Origin: Paulinella micropora
Lineage: Eukaryota > Cercozoa > Imbricatea > Euglyphida > Paulinellidae
DNA: 64,000 bases
Assembly: GCA_019918135.1 (NCBI GenBank)
Contig: WBZZ01004797.1
Span: forward strand, 80,001 to 144,000
Direction: 5' to 3'
Position numbers and translations under genes: made by a program. Below are positions 31,175-40,400 of this stretch, piece after piece (position 1 is the stretch's first letter; each line of letters opens with the position of its first letter). The notes beneath the pieces were generated by a model. It saw only the letters and a list, made by a program, of their open reading frames with translations. It was not told the DNA's origin and searched no databases.

Positions 31175-32576
31175 ACATACCGCTGGCCTCCTTGTGGAAC
31201 GTGAAGCGGACGTAGGCCTTGAGGGAGGCGACCGTCCCGGGCGCGACGATGGCGCGCGCCACCTGCTCGTCGACGGGCAACTGGTTGTCGTCCCGCATAT
31301 TCCTGACCGCGATCCTGGTATAGCCCGAGTTCTTGAACCACAGGTTGATGGCGAACTTGGTTTGCGAGCGGAGCGTCAGGCGCGGCTTGCCGTTGGGCCC
31401 CAGCGCGACGGGGTCGGGCAGGTAGTAGGTGCCGCCGCTGTTGCTGTACTTGTGGAAGCTGCCCTGCAGCTGCGCCTCGTCCGTCTCGTTGGCCTCCAGG
31501 TCCTTCATCCGCACCAGGTCCTCCCGCAGCAGATCGTACGTCTCGGGCTCGAACGTCCCGTCCGCCCGGAGGTTCTTGCCCCCCCGCGTCCGGTTGAGCT
31601 CCGTGAGGCGGCGGAACAGGTACGGCATGGCTTGGCGCGCCAGGGGAGCGTACTTGGGCTCTTGTAGCAGCCGCACCGGCAGCGCCATGCGCAGGAACTC
31701 GAGGTACAGCGTGAACAAGACCTGCAGCGGGTTGACCTGGTAGCTCTCGCCCAGGGGAGTGCACGACACCACCAGGGGGACGTCGTCCTCCGCGCCGTCT
31801 CCCCGCACGATGACGGGCGTCGCCTCCGAGCTGAGCCCGATCACGCGCATGATGCAGTCCCGCTTGCGGCAGCGCTCTTCTGGGTTGGTGGCGTACCGGT
31901 GGAAGAAGTGCTTGTCCATGCCGTACGTGCCCTGCGCGTCTTCGCCCAGCTGTCGGAGCTCGCCGGCGTCCTTGACGGCCGTGGATTCCCACACGCAGAC
32001 CTCGCTGAGCACGCCCGGCGGCGTCAGGAAGCCGCGGCGCCCAAAGGCCCCGCGCCGGCCGTGGTAAGTCATCTGCACCGTATCCACTTCCTTGCCGAGC
32101 TTGCGGTCCAGCTGCTTCTTCGTCGACAGGTTGGTCACGCCCCGTGGCTCCAGAAAGCGCTCGAACACCACTTGCTTCCGCGCCGGGGGTCCGGGCACCT
32201 CTACGACGCGGCACAGCCAGTCGCGCAGGTAGTCGGTATCCAAAGATTCGTACGCGGGGTTGTTGGCATAGAAGAAGAAGCAGTCGGGGTCGCCAAACTG
32301 CGCCTGCAGCTCGCGGGGCAGGTCGGCCACGGACACTAGGTCGGGGTCCACCACGGGATTGAAGCTGCGACGGAAGACTTCGTGGCGGGTATAGTAGTTG
32401 AACTCCAACAGCGCGCGCTGGCCGTCCCGCGCTTGCTGTTGCTGCGCCACGCCAGCCGACAGCGATTCTAGGTCAGGCATGGCCGCGTCCTCGGCGGTCT
32501 TGGCCTTCTTCGCGGGCGGGCTAGTCGTGGCTGCCTCGGTAACGGCTCGACTGCTGCTTTTGCTGCTCTTGGGCAT
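31080..32576 (-). CDS. Unknown protein, nuclear-signal-like start
   Basis: ATG 32576 (MPKSSKSS) is preferred over the far-upstream Met because the upstream codons are low complexity. Residues ~20-32 hold SPPAKKAKTAED, a monopartite nuclear-signal-like cluster. The remaining ~460 residues are well-mixed globular sequence with several aromatic-rich stretches (FFFYANNPAYESLDTDYLRDWL; MDKHFFHRYATNPEERCRKRDC; LWFKNSGYTRIAVRNMRDD). I could not match a family; the density of beta-like segments would be compatible with a structural or nucleic-acid-associated protein. The C-terminus overlaps the convergent gene by ~95 bases. Confidence 0.6.
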   Translation of the reverse strand: MPKSSKSSSRAVTEAATTSPPAKKAKTAEDAAMPDLESLSAGVAQQQQARDGQRALLEFNYYTRHEVFRRSFNPVVDPDLVSVADLPRELQAQFGDPDCFFFYANNPAYESLDTDYLRDWLCRVVEVPGPPARKQVVFERFLEPRGVTNLSTKKQLDRKLGKEVDTVQMTYHGRRGAFGRRGFLTPPGVLSEVCVWESTAVKDAGELRQLGEDAQGTYGMDKHFFHRYATNPEERCRKRDCIMRVIGLSSEATPVIVRGDGAEDDVPLVVSCTPLGESYQVNPLQVLFTLYLEFLRMALPVRLLQEPKYAPLARQAMPYLFRRLTELNRTRGGKNLRADGTFEPETYDLLREDLVRMKDLEANETDEAQLQGSFHKYSNSGGTYYLPDPVALGPNGKPRLTLRSQTKFAINLWFKNSGYTRIAVRNMRDDNQLPVDEQVARAIVAPGTVASLKAYVRFTFHKEASGMFNTRMFLCGALLRLVPVMLGALSPPVLLSSA

Positions 32577-33125
32577 ACTCTCGGCCGCAGTCACGTCTCG
32601 TCCCGAGGGTGAATTGTGAGAGCTACGCCCGCGGCCGACCTGCGCCCGACGACCGCGGGGGGCGCCCGCGCACCAGGCGCACCGCGGGGGCGGGCCGGCC
32701 GCGGGGCCGCGTGCGCCCCGGGGGAGGGACGCGACGCACGCGGGGGGGGGAGAGAGAGCGCCGCCCCCCCCCCTTCCCCTCACCGCCCCGCCCCCGCGCC
32801 GCCCCCCTCCCTCCCGCCTCCTGCCCCGACCTCGCCCGCCGGACCGCCCCCCCTACCCCCCCCGGCTCCCGCGCCGCATTTCTGCGCCCCGGCGGTCGTC
32901 GCAGATCGCCCGGCCGTCGTGCGGGTAGCAGTAGGGAGCCATCCGGCGGGCGAGGCCGGGCGCGGACGCGTAGGGCGGGAGGCGGGCGCGTGGAGGGGGG
33001 GGACGTAGGGAGGGAGGCGGGTGCGTGGAGAGGGGGGAGGCGCGACACAGGGAGCGAGGAAGGGGCGAGGGCCACGAAAGCGCCGTGAACGTGCTCTGGC
33101 TTGCAGGGGTACAGCTAGCGGTGCT
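32577..33125. other. GC-rich intergenic
   Basis: Divergent promoter region with many C/G runs and GTGGAGGGGGG-type repeats (32985-33045). A CTCTGGCTTGCAG at 33096-33108 just before the next ATG could be a splice acceptor of a 5'UTR intron; not testable here. Confidence 0.35.
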
Positions 33126-33569
33126 ATGGCTGAAGGTGAGGCGACCAAGGGCAGCGGGGCGCCGGCTACGGCCGCGCCCAAGAGAAAGCGTGACGAGCGG
33201 CTTCCTATGTTTGCCCTGGTGCGGCGTGGAGACGTGCAGGTCTCGAACCCGGCGTGGTGCGCACAGCGCCATGCGTGCATTAGCTACTTCAACGAGTGCG
33301 CACTGAGCGAAGAGGCACTGGCCGGACTGCTAGAAGCTATGAACAGTGCTGAGACGCTGGTGGAGCTCCGGGCCGCCAGCCTGCAACTGGCCAAGGTCCT
33401 GGTCGGGGCCCGCGCCTTAGCTCTGCCCGCGTTGCAAAGGATGCAAGAAACCAGAAAGTCGGGCTGCCAGACGTGCGCCTGGCAGAAGTGCGCTGGCCCG
33501 CTGTGCCAAGAGCTCCTGCCGGCGGACGGTGGTTGTGCCTGTGGCTTCTCCCTCCGCAAGGAACACTAA
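33126..33569 (+). CDS. Small protein with Cys-rich C-terminus
   Basis: ATG 33126 (MAEGEATKG) to TAA 33567-33569, 147 residues. Pro/Ala/Lys-rich start with a basic PKRKRDER cluster, a helical middle (LSEEALAGLLEAM, LVELRAASLQLAKVL) and a C-terminus with seven Cys (GCQTCAWQKCAGPLCQELL...GGCACGF) that could bind zinc. It is reminiscent in layout of the Cys-rich gene at 57.3 kb, though not obviously homologous. Unknown function. Confidence 0.55.
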   Translation: MAEGEATKGSGAPATAAPKRKRDERLPMFALVRRGDVQVSNPAWCAQRHACISYFNECALSEEALAGLLEAMNSAETLVELRAASLQLAKVLVGARALALPALQRMQETRKSGCQTCAWQKCAGPLCQELLPADGGCACGFSLRKEH

Positions 33570-34206
33570 GCCTAGGGTGCGTTGGCGTGCGTGCCGGCGG
33601 CCATGCGCCCCAGCGCAGAAAACTACCGCGGCCCGCGAGGCGCACTGACCTTAGCTGCAGGACCGTGATCGGCGGAGCTGTGGCCGGGCTCGTAGGCAGG
33701 AACGATTATTTTTGATGAAAACCTGTTTTGGCATTTTTTTTCGTACTGTGTGTCAGTCTGTCCCAGACTCTTTTTCTCCCCCCTTCTCCCACGGGGTTCG
33801 GGGCCCGGCAGACAGCCAGCTAGGAGAGATTTTAGTTCGTGTCCGGCACGACGGACGGCACACCGTCGTCCGTCTTCTCCCCGCACGTGGCAGCCGGCAC
33901 TGGCCGGGCTGGCCAGACCCACCAGGGTTCATTCTCGGGGCTTGGCCATTGATTCGCGCTCTCGGGGGACATCTCCGCCAGCGCCCTGCTCTTAAGACTG
34001 CAGGCTAGGGCCAGCCACCACCCGGGCCGGGGGGGGGGGGGGGAAGGGTGCGGCCGCCCCCCCTCCTTCTCCCTCGCCCGTCCTCGGAGAGGAGAGCGAG
34101 AAGGGGGCGCGCGGTGGTCTCCTTTTTTCTCCTCTCCCTCCCCCGGGCCACCGGCCCTTGTCCGGCAGGCGCCCGTCCGCCCGCGCTGGGTAAACCCAAA
34201 CAGAGG
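33570..34206. other. Intergenic
   Basis: No gene seen. Contains a G15 run (34029-34043) and C/T tracts; presumably the promoter of the membrane protein gene that follows. Confidence 0.4.
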
Positions 34207-37065
34207 ATGGTGTCGGGAGCCCCGCATAACCCGAGCGAGCCTCATCCCGTGCCGGTGCCCATGGCCCCCTTCCAGGAGTGCCTAGTCCACAGCGCGCTGG
34301 TGTGGTCGGTGGCGACGCTGGTCCTCGGCTGCGTGTACGCGGCGCACCAACGGTCGCCGCGGCACGTGCGGGCCCTGGTGTACAAGCTCAGCGCCGGGTG
34401 GTGGGCCCTGCAGTGCCTGGCGCAGGCGTGCTGGCTGGCGGGCCAGCGCTGGCTGTGTGTAGACCTGGCATGCGGGGCCGGCCGGGGGGGCGCCTGGCCC
34501 GCGGGTGAGATCGGGCGCACGTACGCCTGGCTGCTGGGCGGCTGGGCCTACACGCGCCTGGGCGCCTGCCTGCTGCAGTCGTACCTGCTGCAGCTGGGTT
34601 GCGTGTACCACCAGCCGCTGCCCGCCTGGCTGCTCGGTTGGCACCCGGCCGTGCCGGTGTTGGGCGTGGGCGCGCTGGCGTTGGGCACGGTGCTGGCCGC
34701 GGTGTCCAGCCTGCCCGGCGCGGCGGCGTGGGTCCTGGTCGTAGATGCGGTCGACCTGTGGGTGTGGCTGGCCCAGCTGCTGGCGTACGTGACGGGCGTG
34801 CAGCACTGCCCGTGGCGCGTGCGCGTGTCCTGGGTCTGCAACCTGGGCCAGTCGCTGCTGCTGGTGCTCGCCCCCCTGGCGCACAGCCCCGTAGGTCCAG
34901 GAGGAGCTGGCCTACGTGTCCCTGACCAGCCGGCTGCTGAGCCTGGCCGCGCTGGCCTGGGTGGTGGCGCACCTAGTGCCGGCCGCGCTGTGGGCGTCGC
35001 AGCCGGGCAAGCACGAGGCCGCGCGCTGCGAGGACACGATCCAGGCGGAGGGGGCCACGCGGCTGCAGCTGTCCGAGGTGCAGCGTGGCAGCGACTGGGA
35101 GAAGCTCCTGGCCGAGTTCCTGCAGCGGGCGGCGGAAGGGGGGGCCCCCGGCGCGGGCGCCACCGAGGTGCTGCTGGCGGGCGAAGAAGCCGCCCGGGCC
35201 GTGGCCGCGGCGCAGCAGCGGCACGCGCTCGACTGGCGCGCCGCGCTCGCGGGCCCGCTGCCGGCCGGGGTGCTGGTGGGCGGCTGCTGCGCGGCGGGCG
35301 GGCCCGGGGGGGAGCGCCCCGCGCGTCCGACAGCGCGCGTGAGCTAGAGCTCAAGTTGTGGCGCCTGCAGCGCCAGGGCCCCCCGGGCGCCAAGCGCGGC
35401 CCCGACCCGGCGCTGCCGGCCCTGCGCGGCTGGTGGGCCGGCCTGGACGTGCAGTGGGACGACACCCGCCTGCTCTTGCCGCTAGACACGCTGTACGCGG
35501 GCGTGGAGCTGCGGGTGTGCCTGCTCGAGTTGTTGCTCGTGTTCTGGCTCGACCGCGAGGCGCCCTCCGACCTGCTGCTCCTGCAGCGCGGGCTGTACTC
35601 GGACCTGCAGAGCCTGCTGCGGCTGCTGCTGCGCCTGCTGCCGCCCGACGCCGGGCCCGCCTCGCTCGTGTCCCTCGGCCGCGACGCGCACGCGCGCGCC
35701 CAGCTAGTGCTGCACACGCAGCTCGTGCTGGAGCAGCTGCTGCTGGCCGCGTCGGCGGCCCGCGCCTTCCGGGCCTCGCTGTACAAGGAGCTGGCCCGCC
35801 CCCCGGCGCTGGCGTGCCACGCCGCCTGGCAGTGGCTCGGGCAGCCGACGGTGCTGGACCACGTGGTGCAGCAGCACCTGCCCGCGGGGGGCCAGCAGCT
35901 GCTGGCCACGCTGGCCGAACGCACGGGGCTCCGGCTGGGCGTGGGCGCGTGGCTGGCCGCGTCCGGGCTCACTGACTTTCTGGCGCGGCACTCGGCCTGC
36001 ACGTCGTCGCTGCTCTTCCTGGCCTTGCTCGCCCGGGCCCGCGGCGCCGATCCGCGCGGGGCGGGCGGCTTCCTGCCGCGCGCGCTCGTCGTGTACCAGC
36101 CCGGCGCGGACACGGCGCCCCGGCGCCTGCGCCTGGAGCCCTTGTTGTGCCTGCTGCTGCGGCAGCTGCTGCACGGCGGGGCCCTGCGGAGCGCCCCGGC
36201 CGGCCGGACACGGGGCGCGCCCGCCGGCCTGTGGCATGACGAGGATCACCCGTTGGGCAAGGTGCTGCTAGCGCTCCTCGTGGCCGGTTGGCTCGTGGTC
36301 GTGGACCCGCGGCTGCGCGAGGAAACCCCCGCCGCGGCCGGGGCGGCGCCCGCGGACGGTCGCGGCCGGCGCCCGCTGGACGGCTCGTCGGCCCTGGCGG
36401 CCCTGCTCGGCCCCCTGGGCGCCCCGCAGTGGCTCGGCCGGTGGCTAGAGGCCGTGTGGGAGCGCGCCCGCCCCGAGGGGGAGGGGGTCTGGCACGCCGA
36501 CCCGCGCTGCCCGCTCCATCCCCACGCCGAGACGGTGGTGGCCTGCAGTGCCGGCCTGCCCCGCAAGCTCCAGCGCCTGCAGCAGGGCCAGCCCGAGCGG
36601 GACCTGTGGCTGCTGTACTCGTTGCACGGCGAGCAGGGGCTGCGCGCCCTGTTCCCCGACGAGTGCGCGTCGGCGTCGCCCGAGGGCCAGGTCACGTGGG
36701 GCGAGCTGCTGCCGCAGCTGCGCGACTGCCTGCCGCCCGCCATGCTGGCCCGCTTCGTCGTGGCGCTGCACGAGGCCATGCGGCGCGCGGCCGACGAGTC
36801 CGCCTGCTGGGAGCAGGAGTTGGCTCTCTGCCCCGAACTCGCGACCTGGCGGCCCTACCTGCAGCAGAGCTTCACGCAGCTAGAGGACTCGACCGAGTAC
36901 GGACTCGTAGCCCACGCGGGCGGGCTGTCCGTCGCGGCGCAGCCACCGCGGGCCGCGCGGCCCGCGCGGCCCAGGACCTCCAAGCGGCACTCCCTCATCC
37001 AGCTCCTGCGCGGCGCGGCCCAGCCCAGGCCCCACGCGCCGGCCCCCCAGGCGCCGCCGGCGTAA
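34207..37065 (+). CDS. Multi-spanning membrane protein with large cytoplasmic-like tail
   Basis: ATG 34207 (or 34261) begins a region with six or seven hydrophobic segments: ALVWSVATLVLGCVYA, ALQCLAQACWLA, LGACLLQSYLLQLGCVY, VLGVGALALGTVLAAV, VWLAQLLAYVTGV, LGQSLLLVLAPLA, and in the next frame LLSLAALAWVVAHLVPAALWA. A soluble region of ~700 residues follows, Leu/Arg rich, with a Lys/Arg-rich end. The layout resembles receptor-like proteins with 7TM plus an intracellular domain, but I see no clear RGS or other signature. The natural frame moves by one base at ~34895 and back in or near the G7 run at ~35307-35313. A 31-base GTGCTC...CCGTAG segment at the first break also fits a phase-0 mini-intron. 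Confidence 0.6.
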   Translation: MVSGAPHNPSEPHPVPVPMAPFQECLVHSALVWSVATLVLGCVYAAHQRSPRHVRALVYKLSAGWWALQCLAQACWLAGQRWLCVDLACGAGRGGAWPAGEIGRTYAWLLGGWAYTRLGACLLQSYLLQLGCVYHQPLPAWLLGWHPAVPVLGVGALALGTVLAAVSSLPGAAAWVLVVDAVDLWVWLAQLLAYVTGVQHCPWRVRVSWVCNLGQSLLLVLAPLAHSPVGPGGAGLRVPDQPAAEPGRAGLGGGAPSAGRAVGVAAGQARGRALRGHDPGGGGHAAAAVRGAAWQRLGEAPGRVPAAGGGRGGPRRGRHRGAAGGRRSRPGRGRGAAAARARLARRARGPAAGRGAGGRLLRGGRARGGAPRASDSARELELKLWRLQRQGPPGAKRGPDPALPALRGWWAGLDVQWDDTRLLLPLDTLYAGVELRVCLLELLLVFWLDREAPSDLLLLQRGLYSDLQSLLRLLLRLLPPDAGPASLVSLGRDAHARAQLVLHTQLVLEQLLLAASAARAFRASLYKELARPPALACHAAWQWLGQPTVLDHVVQQHLPAGGQQLLATLAERTGLRLGVGAWLAASGLTDFLARHSACTSSLLFLALLARARGADPRGAGGFLPRALVVYQPGADTAPRRLRLEPLLCLLLRQLLHGGALRSAPAGRTRGAPAGLWHDEDHPLGKVLLALLVAGWLVVVDPRLREETPAAAGAAPADGRGRRPLDGSSALAALLGPLGAPQWLGRWLEAVWERARPEGEGVWHADPRCPLHPHAETVVACSAGLPRKLQRLQQGQPERDLWLLYSLHGEQGLRALFPDECASASPEGQVTWGELLPQLRDCLPPAMLARFVVALHEAMRRAADESACWEQELALCPELATWRPYLQQSFTQLEDSTEYGLVAHAGGLSVAAQPPRAARPARPRTSKRHSLIQLLRGAAQPRPHAPAPQAPPA

Positions 37066-37106
37066 GCCTAGGCACCCCCTCCGCTCTCCTCCCTCCTGTG
37101 CACGCG

Positions 37107-37147
<41 letters not shown>
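37107..37147 (+). repeat. (TC)n microsatellite
   Basis: About 19 TC dinucleotides directly downstream of the membrane-protein gene. Confidence 0.9.
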
Positions 37148-37150
<3 letters not shown>

Positions 37151-37236
37151 CACTCGAGTAGGCTAGGGGCGTGGGCTCTGCCCCGCAGAAGCAGCCACGA
37201 CAGATCGCGCACCGGGCGCCCGGCCGAGCGTCGTCC

Positions 37237-37249
37237 TGACTCATTAAAA
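37237..37249 (+). promoter_or_regulatory. Conserved TGACTCATTAAAA upstream of adhesin 1
   Basis: Lies 234 bases before the ATG. Equivalent TGACTCAGTAAAA sites occur 219 bases before adhesin 2 and 247 before adhesin 3, inside a ~250-bp conserved upstream block that ends GCTTAGCGGCCCGCCATG. Either a shared promoter element (AP-1/bZIP-like core) or simply part of the duplicated segment. Confidence 0.4.
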
Positions 37250-37470
37250 TTCGAGCCCACGCAGCACGCACCACTACGCTCTCCCCCCCCCGCCTCCACG
37301 GACGTCTCTCCTCCCCTCTCCCCCCCCATCCCTTCCGCCGGGGGGGGGGGGCGAGGTTACGCGTGCGGGGGGGGGGCCTTCTACTTCCCCCCTCTTTAAA
37401 CTCTGCCAAATCAAACCGAGGAAGGGGACAGGGCCTGGCTTTGCGTCTGGTGCCGGCTTAGCGGCCCGCC

Positions 37471-40400
37471 ATGTACGTAGTGCTGTTGTTAGCCGCCTGC
37501 TTCTTGCCCTCCGCCCGGCCTTACTGTGTCGCTGTCTACGAGTGGCGCGAGCCCACGCCCAGTGTTAGCTCCAGTGCCAGCCATAGTGCCACGCCGAGCG
37601 TTACCTCCAGCACCAGCCGAAGTGCCACGCCCTATGCCACGCCCTATGCCACGCGCAGCGCCACGTCGAGTAGCACCCCGAGTGCCAGCCAGAGCGCCAC
37701 GCGAAGCGCCACACGGAGCGTGACCGCCAGCGCCACGCCCAGCATCAGCCGGAGCGCCACGCCCTATGCCACGCCGAGTATCACCCCGAGTGCCAGCCGG
37801 AGCGCCCTGCCCCGTGCCCCAGACTTGGTTCTGGACCTCTGGGTGCCGGCGGGCGGGGACGCCTGGACGCTGCCGGCAGGGAGTGCCATCTACGGCAATG
37901 GCACGGCCGCCCGCCGCCGCCTAGCGCAGGGGGGCGGCTCCCCTTTCTGGGTGTTCTGGGTGTTCTGGGGCGATGGCACGCCCGCCCAGAACTGCAGCGA
38001 CGCCGAGCCGTGCACGCACACGTTCGCGGTGGCCGGCCTAGTCACGGTGGTCGTGGACGGGCCCGTCGTAGACTGGGCCATGACGCCGGCCTGGCGCGAG
38101 GGGCTGACAAGTTTCGTCGAGCTGCGGCGCATCCACCAGTGGGGTGGGCTGCAGCTGGCCCCCAGCACGGGCTACCACTTCTACGGCGAGGAGTCACTCG
38201 TGTCGCTGCCACCCCTCGCCGGCCTCGACACGTCCAGTGTGCGCAACCTGGCCTTCAGCTTCGCCCGCCTGTCAGCGGGCGCGTGCTTCGACGTGTCGGG
38301 CCTGCAAACCGACTCGGCCGAGACGCTGCGCGCGACGTTCGCGAATTCGCCGTGCCTGTCCTTTGCCAACGTGAGCGGCTGGAACCTGTCGCGCGCAACA
38401 GACGTATCGTGGCTGTTCAAGGGCACGCGCGCGGCCGCCATCCCCGGCCTGGCCGTCTGGGAGCTGCCGCGCGTCACGCTTGCCACGGGCTTGTTCTCCG
38501 GGGCAGCCTTGTTGCGAGCGGACTTGTCGCGCTGGAAGCTCGACCTCGTGCAGGACACCGCCAGCCTGTTGGCCGACGCGCCGCTGTTGGTCCAGAACCT
38601 GAGCGGTTGGTCCGTGGCGCTGACGCCGCAGGAGTGCCTCCGCCTGGTGCGGTCGTCGAACCTCGCCAACTGGCAAGCGCCGCTGGCGTGCCAGTCCTGG
38701 CTGCCCTCCGAGACGCCGTCGCAATCGGTCACCCCTACCCGGACGCCCAGCGACTCGGTCACCCCTACCCGGACGCCCAGCGACTCGGTGACGCCCAGCG
38801 GCTCGGCGACGCCCACCACGTCAGTGACGCCCACCACGTCAGTGACGCCCACCACGTCAGTGACGCCCACCACGTCAGTGACACCCTCCGTGACGCCCAG
38901 CCGCTCGGTGACGCCCACGCCTTCGCCATCGACCGGCGCCTCGACCACGTCGACTATGTCACCTTCACTGACAGCCTCGGCGACAGCCTCGGCGACAGCC
39001 TCGGCGACGCGCACCGGTTCCCCAACCTTGTCGGTGACGCCGACTGCTTCCGTGACGCCAACCCTCTCCGTGACGCCGACCATATCCGTGACGTCCAGTG
39101 TTTCCGTGACGTCCAGTGTTTCCGTGACAAGCACACCTACCGCTTCCGTGACGTCCAGTGTTTCCGTGACGGCGACGCCTACCCTTTCCGTGCCGCCCAG
39201 CACCTCGGTGACACCCACCACCTCGGCGACACGGTCCATGACGGCGACGGTTACCGCTTCCGTGACGCCGACTATTTCCGTGACGCCCAGTATTTCCGTA
39301 ACACGCACACCCACCGTTTCCGTGACGCCCACTGTTTCTGTGACGCCCAGTGTTTCTGCGACGGCGACGGCCACCGCTTCCGTGACGCCGACTATTTCCG
39401 TGACGCCCAGTATTTCCGTGACGCGCTCACCCACCCTTTCCGTGACGCCGTCGTCCACCCTCTCCGTGACGCCGACCATTTCCGTGACACCGTCCGCGAC
39501 ACCCTCCCGTACGCCGACTGTATCCGTGACTGCGACCATCTCCGTGACGCCCACTGCTTCTGCGACACCGACACGCTCGCCTGACATCGACGAGTGCGCT
39601 CTCGGGCTGTGCCCGTGGGGCGACTGCACCAACACCTACGGGAGCTACACCTGCACTTGCTGGCCGCAATCCTTCTCGCCCTATACGGGCGGCGGCTGCG
39701 TCCGGGATTACGTTCTGCCCGAATTTAGCTTCGGAGACTACTGGCTCAGCAACAGTTCCTCTGGTACTGCAACTTCAAGTGGAGGTACAGACGCCACTTA
39801 CGGCAAATTTGTAGCGCTTTCGGCACCTACCGCAGCCAATTGGGTCAGGGTGGTACGCGCGTTCCCGCAGAGCTTGGTGCTCAAGAAAGGGTTGGCGTAT
39901 GCTCTCGAGGTGAGCGGAATGAGGACTGATACGAACGCAGGCACACTAGTGGTGTCTGTCGGCCTCGGCGCCGGCACCCCGCAGGTGATTTCGCAGGCCG
40001 CCCTGTCGAGCTTCACCACCCTTAACGTGCTGGCCAAGCAGGTCTTGCCGAGGTACACGCCCCCGACGGCCGACATCGCCTTCGACAAGCTCTACCTGGA
40101 GCTGCAAGCGTCCGCCTCCAACTCGGGGATCCGGCTGTTCCGTTTTCGGCTCAACAACACCGGCGCGTGCCAGAGCGTGACCGCGTGTACGGGTGGCCAG
40201 GCCTGCGTGCTGCCCGACAACCAGGACGCCTACAGCTGCGTCACGCCCTTCCACGTGTTCCGGCCGTCGGACAAGTTCTGCGCCGAGCCGCTGACCGAGG
40301 CAGTCTTTGAAGCAGGGTTTAGCGTCCAGCTGCAACTGAGCCCCGAGGCCTGCGCTCGGGACCCACCGTTTGTGTTCAGCGGCGGCCAGCTGGTGTACGT

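Noticed and set aside
38010..39584. Alternative long frames (FRDADHFRDA type, and a minus-strand VTEVVGVTD type) over the SVTP region
   Set aside because: Shadows of a period-three repeat; only the SVTP frame links to the signal peptide and EGF domain, and the same happens in copies 2 and 3.
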